A program made the position numbers and the translations under genes. This document shows, in pieces, positions 57,301 to 63,300 of a stretch of DNA of 64,000 nucleotides (the first letter of the stretch is position 1; each line of letters starts with the position of its first letter). This DNA is from Acanthosoma haemorrhoidale. Lineage: Eukaryota; Arthropoda; Insecta; Hemiptera; Acanthosomatidae. The notes below the pieces were generated by a model that saw only the letters and a list, made by a program, of their open reading frames with translations, was not told the origin of the DNA and made no database searches. The stretch covers positions 54,581,239 through 54,645,238 of the forward strand of contig OV884012.1 in assembly GCA_930367205.1 (NCBI GenBank), written 5' to 3'.

Positions 57301-60300
57301 GTTTGAAAATTAAAAATCTCAACAACTATTATATACAATCGATTTTCAGCCTCTTATAATTTATAAAAATAAAAGCTGTGTTATACTGTTCTATAAAAAT
57401 AAACAAGCAAGATAAATATAAACCTGCTCTATTATAAGATTATTAATCTGCCTTAGCAAGACAATGATCCTGGAAGAGTGACAGTAGTACTTGCAGTTGC
57501 TCCATATGAGACAGACAACATGGACTAGCGGCAGGAAGCAAGGGCAAACTTCGGTGAAATCCGTTTCCTGAATGGCTGTTAGATAAGGGATTAACGGTTT
57601 CAGGTAAATGGATATTTGCTTTGCTTCAGTTAGTGCTAGAAACAATGTAAGATATATTAATCAGCAATTATTTGACTATAAATGACATTTTAATTTATAA
57701 TTAACACTAATAAAATTCAAATATTATGAGATGTGTGCACTTAAGTGTTAATAAGTTTACTTGTCAATTTATATTGTTGATAAAATGTCAAGAATACGAT
57801 TCGCTGATTTTTTTTCAAATTCAGGAACCCTTATAAGAGCCCCTGTTTGGCCCCTAAAGAATAAAAGATTTTCAACTTATAAAAATTAACTAATAGCTAG
57901 TAAAAAAACAAATATATTTTTGTGATGTTGAGTAGGGTATCAAACTAAAGATCTTATTACCTTTATCAATTATCAATTATTATAATTACATTTAGTTAAT
58001 AATTATGTAATCGATAAATTAATCAAATAGTAATTAAAAACAATTCCTATCATGTTGAGAAGGGTATCAAATCAATAAAGATTTTGTTGTCCTGATTAAT
58101 TTTTTTTATAAACTATAATCAAACACATTAACATTATCTTAGCCACTTTTGGTGTTATTTAGAGACATTATATTTAACTTAGTAGTTCCAATCAATGCCT
58201 CATTGGTCATAATTAATAAATTATGTGGCACTATGTGTTAATTCTGATTATGGAGTAATAAATTTAAGAAATAAAATTTCTTGCCTCTCCAAAAAATCAT
58301 AAATTTTGGCAAATCGCTTCCAACTTCAAACAATCATCCTCAGTGCTTCAAATAACAATAATGTGATCAGGATTAATATAAAATTCAGATATTAGTAGAT
58401 TATAATTATAGATTGTTAATTAATTAAAATAAAATAGTTAAAAGTACTCTGATAATAAATAATAGATGGCAGAGACAACAATTTGTTTCAGTGAAGTTTT
58501 CCGGAAGAATGCAGATATAATTAGAGTGGAGAGCTAGTGATAGAAAGTAGCAATATAAGCTTCTTGGTGGTGATGATGCTTTTGACTCTTGCTAAATGCA
58601 GAAAAAGCAAATGAGGAAGAAGCATGAGAGGAGGTTGATGGTGGCAGAGATCTAGCTCCTCTCAATGGACAAGAACTGGAACAGTAAATAGGTCAGATTG
58701 AGGATGATACGGTGCCAGGAGCTAATCCAGATTCTAATCCAGAAGTAGTGAAGACAAATGAAAACGTTGCTTGTACAGTTCACAGTAAAAAACTTCTCCG
58801 CCTATCTGAGGATGAATATCATAATCTAACTAGATCATTGAATTGCAACCAAAGAGGTCTTCTCCACATATTAAAGCATGTTAAAAGGTGCCATACACCG
58901 CTGAACATCTTTGTTAGTGGAGGTGCAATTGTAGACAAAAGTGTACTGACAAAGAGCTTTTTAACATCTAATTAAGTATTTTGACACTATACCTTGTTCT
59001 TCTACAGAAAAGGCAGCTTTTGGAATTTCTGGACAAATGCTTTTTAGCTCTCTTGGTCTTCCCATATTACAAACAGGTTATAAAGTGGCCAATCTATCAG
59101 CCAGTGTTGCTAACACATTTTTTAGCAATTTTGTGGACTTGGAGTATATAATTATAGATGAGATATAATTAGTTGGGTCTAAGATCTTACACAAGATCAA
59201 TAAGAGACTATAAAAAAATTTTGAAACTTAAGAAATTTTTGGTGGAATATGTTTAGTTGTTGGGACCTCCAGGCAATTACCACTAGTTGGTAGCTAAAAC
59301 TGAGTATTTGAAGTAAGTCCTTCAGAGCCTATTTCTGTGCTTAATGGACTTTTCCTCTAAAAAATGTTTTCAATGTTTAAACTTACAAAGATTATGAGGC
59401 AAAGGGATGACCTTTCTTTTGAAAATGCACTTAACAATATGGCATTGTGGGTTTGAGCTCAATCTTAATAAGTAATTTTATTTTATGATAGTGTATGTTT
59501 CCATTAAAAGGAATGGTAAGTTAAAAAAGGGTGACAACTCATTGATAGCCTATTTCAAAGTAATATGTTTTGCTTAAATGATGTCAACTAAATACTGAAC
59601 CACTCTACTGGCCTTTTTGAAGAAGCAGACCCTATATGTTTTAATTATACCATATTAATAATGCTACATGTCATTGTTTTAAATACCTGTAATATGCCTA
59701 AATTGATATTCATTTCTTCATAGCATTCGTCGAATTTATAACAGGGGTGGGGTCGGGTTTGTTCAGGGTAATGTTGGGTTCACTGGGATCGGGTTTGTCG
59801 GGCATGTTTTGTCTTGATTTCCGCATACTAACGCATATTTTTCCACATCTTTTTGTGTGGGTTTCTTACTGGGGTTGGATCTACCTGAATCCGATGACAT
59901 ATTGAAAGTTTACTTCAAGATTCTATAAAATGTGTACAAAATAAATATGTGTATAGTGTGTAAATTTAGTACATAATAGGAAATAAAGTTGTTAATATGT
60001 TAATTCTTAATTTATCTTGCAGTATATTCCATAATGATCTCTTAATGATTTTAATAATTAACTAATTTGTATTTATTAGGATGTCAATTTATTAATTAAT
60101 TATTCCTGGACTCTAGTAATTAATCTCGGAGTTGTCCCAAATTGTAACAGACCTTCTCCTATTATTATTTAGGTTGTCGGTATGTACAATATCCAGAAAG
60201 CCACTAGGGTATGGTGGGGGAAGCGGCCCCTACCACTATGTTTCCACAATAGTGGAATTGTTTTAATTATTCCATGATATGCCATTAATGAATGTTCTTT

Positions 60301-63300
60301 AATAACTATGTAAAATATGGTTAATTAATTAAACCATTCCCTCAACAACTGAAAAGTTAAAAAAGAAACAAAGTACGCTGTTTAATTGTAGTGATGTCAG
60401 GACGTACTTCTTTTTTACTAATAAAAAAAAACCGAATATGAAACATGCGTTTCTACCAACAGGTCATTTCTGAAAATAAGAAAAAACGCTCAAGATCATT
60501 AGGACCTACGCCCACTATGTCACCAGTCAAACGTAAGCCGCGGCGATCTAATCAAAATATCCAAATAAATTCTTCAGCACCCAGCAGCTCTATGGAAGAG
60601 ATACCATCACAACCCAGCACATCAAAACAAACAACAATAACTCATGAGTCTCCCTTTTTCACACCCAATAGTTACGAGGTGTTGAAAAATATTGAGGTGG
60701 AGGACATGGACTCTACAACAACACCCACACAGCCCAAACCACCAGCGATATTCGTTTGCAATATTAGTAATTTCAAATTACTATGTACTCAATTGAGCAA
60801 AATTGTAGGTACAGGCAAATATATTTGCCTCAATCGATCTCGGGACACAAAAGTTTCTCCGGACACTCCTGACACATACCGAGCAATTATAAAATACCTA
60901 GAAGAAACCAAGGCTGATTTTCATACCTACCAACTAAAGCAAGAAAGATCGCTGCGGGTGGTGATTAGAAACCTGCATCCCACAACACAAGTGGACGAGA
61001 TAGAAAAGGAGCTGATAAGTTTAGGATGCAAGGTTCGCCAAATTACGAATGTCCTCTGTGAGTAAAGACAAGAAAATGATACAAATATCAAGACACCAAT
61101 GCCCTTATTGTTCGTGGATCTAGAGCGAACAGCTGGAGTGGAAAAAATCTACGAGCTTAACCACTTATAATACACAAGAGTACAGGTCGAAAAGCATTAC
61201 CTGAAACGAGACATCGTCCAATGCCATAATTGCCAGGCATATGGGCATACAAAATCATACTGCTACCACCCTCCCAGGTGTGTGTGCAGTGGGCAGCACA
61301 AAAGTGAATTGTGCAAGAAGCCCCTAAAATCACTTGCTGTATGCGTGCTGTGTCAGCAAGGCCACCCGGCATACTATAAAGGCTGTGAGGCTTATAGAAT
61401 TCTGAAGTCCAGAAGTGAACAACGTCGTCGTCCTGAAGAAGAAACACCAGCCACAGGTAGCCCAAGAAGCGCCCCCACCAGAAGTTTGAGGCCTTCAGCC
61501 TCTTTTGCTGACGCAGTTCGGAACAGAGAGCAGTCACAGGCATTGCCCACTCCTCCTCCGCAAGTTCTTCTTTCCCAGCACTCCGCTCATCCCAGCAACC
61601 AGCAAACTCAATCCCATCCTCAACCACACATCTCTTCACCCCATCCTCTATAACCTATACACCGCTGATGTCCCCTCTACTCCCAATACCTTCTTGGCCA
61701 CATTTGCAGATGACACTGCAGTCTTGTCATCCCATCCAGACCCCGACATAGCATCCCATAACCTTCAAAAACACCTTGACGAGATCGAGTATTGGTGCAA
61801 TCAATGGCGGATCAAAGTTAATGAAGCAAAATGCTCCCACATTACCACATTTGTCGCAAGACTTGTCCACTAGTTTATTTTAATTCTATTCCTCTCCCTG
61901 TAACCGAGACAGTACAGTACTTAGGCTTCCATCTCGACAAACGGCTGACCTGGAGCCCACATACGAGACTAAAAAGACAAGAATTAAACAGACGCTTTGG
62001 ACAACTGTACAGACTACTTCAAAGGACATCCCATCTCTCAATAGAAAATAAACTACTAATCTACAAAGTTATACTTAAACCAATCTGGACATACGGAATA
62101 GAGCTATGGGGGACAGCAAAAAAGTCGAACATCAAGTGTATCCAATCCTTTCAATCCAAAGTCCTGAGAACAATAGTAAATGCCCCTTATTATGTCAGCA
62201 ACAAAACCCTTCATAACGACCTTAATATACCCTACATTCTAGAACTCATCCCTTCCAAGTTTATGAAATTCCACAGTAGCCTTTCCAACCACACTAATCC
62301 TGTAGCACAGTCTTTGCACTGCGCCACTCATCCCTATAATCCTCCTCGGAGACTGATACGGCAGTGGCCTCGTGATCTGCTATAATCGCGTGACAGTTGG
62401 AGTCCTGGCAATGGCCAGTTTCTCCAATCATGTCCTATTGTATGCATGAGCGAGTGAATGATGACTGTAAATATGGTATGAATGAGATCATTTATCTGTA
62501 TTATTATTGCCTTATAAAAGGCAGATTGTAATTATTGCACAATAAAGATTGTTGTTGTTTTGATGTCAGGAATGGGGTCCTTCTCTGTTTGATATTCTAT
62601 ACCCTCACAACCGTTTACTTTTAAATGTTGAATGCTGTTCCAATGTTAATCCCTTGTTCATGTATTTTTTCTTATTGGGCTTCACAAGAAGATCCTTGCA
62701 AATGGAATAAAACTTATTTTTTTTCTAAAAAAAAATACTACATCCAGGTAACTGATTCATCTCCATGAACCTCCATTTTGCCCGGTTCTGCATTCTCCTC
62801 TCTCCTCTTCTGTTGTCATCATCTTTCCCCACTCCCACTCGGTGTTGTGATGTTTCTTATTCTTCCTTTTGATAATCCAATAGAATTGAATGGATGGTGG
62901 ATTAATTTTATCCTTGTCCAATACTTATTATTAAAAACTGATAAATTACTTCTTAGACTTTAATACATACAATTTATTATAATTTAATATACAATTTAAC
63001 AAAATATACACATAATCTTTTCTACTAGTCCTTTTAATTAAACAAAATAAATCCAATTTTAATGACTAATTTGATCCTGCCAATGTTATTCCCTTTTGTT
63101 ATTTTAACTTCTAATTGTAATAAAATCTTCATCCCCGAAATTTCATATGCATTATTTAATTTTTTTCCATATTCGTTTTTTTTATTCCTCCTATTTTTCA
63201 TGTTTTAAATTCTACTGAAACAAAAACCATAATAGTCATAACAATACATAGTCTAGCTTTTCCATCTACCCAAATATTCATTTTAGAATAAAATTCAATT

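Larger units (their letters stand above)
60403..62560 (+). mobile_element. Jockey-like LINE, internally deleted, copy 2
   Basis: Same family and orientation as 35034-38626, in the intron between exons 1 and 2. It is flanked by the 11-bp duplication TGATGTCAGGA at 60392-60402 and 62561-62571. It keeps a 5' end with ORF1 start, but the segment from the end of ORF1 to the middle of the reverse transcriptase (about 2 kb compared with copy 1) is missing, joining near 61634. The 3' end finishes in a short GTT-repeat instead of a long A-tail. Confidence 0.92.

Noticed and set aside
57790..57860. Possible exon reading [20 protein letters not shown] between exons 1 and 2
   Set aside because: Exons 1 and 2 already complete one Ala codon and continue the conserved tail; the candidate runs into a stop without a good donor.
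61157..61639. 160-codon open frame on the minus strand
   Set aside because: Antisense shadow of the copy 2 LINE ORF1; the same shadow occurs in copy 1.
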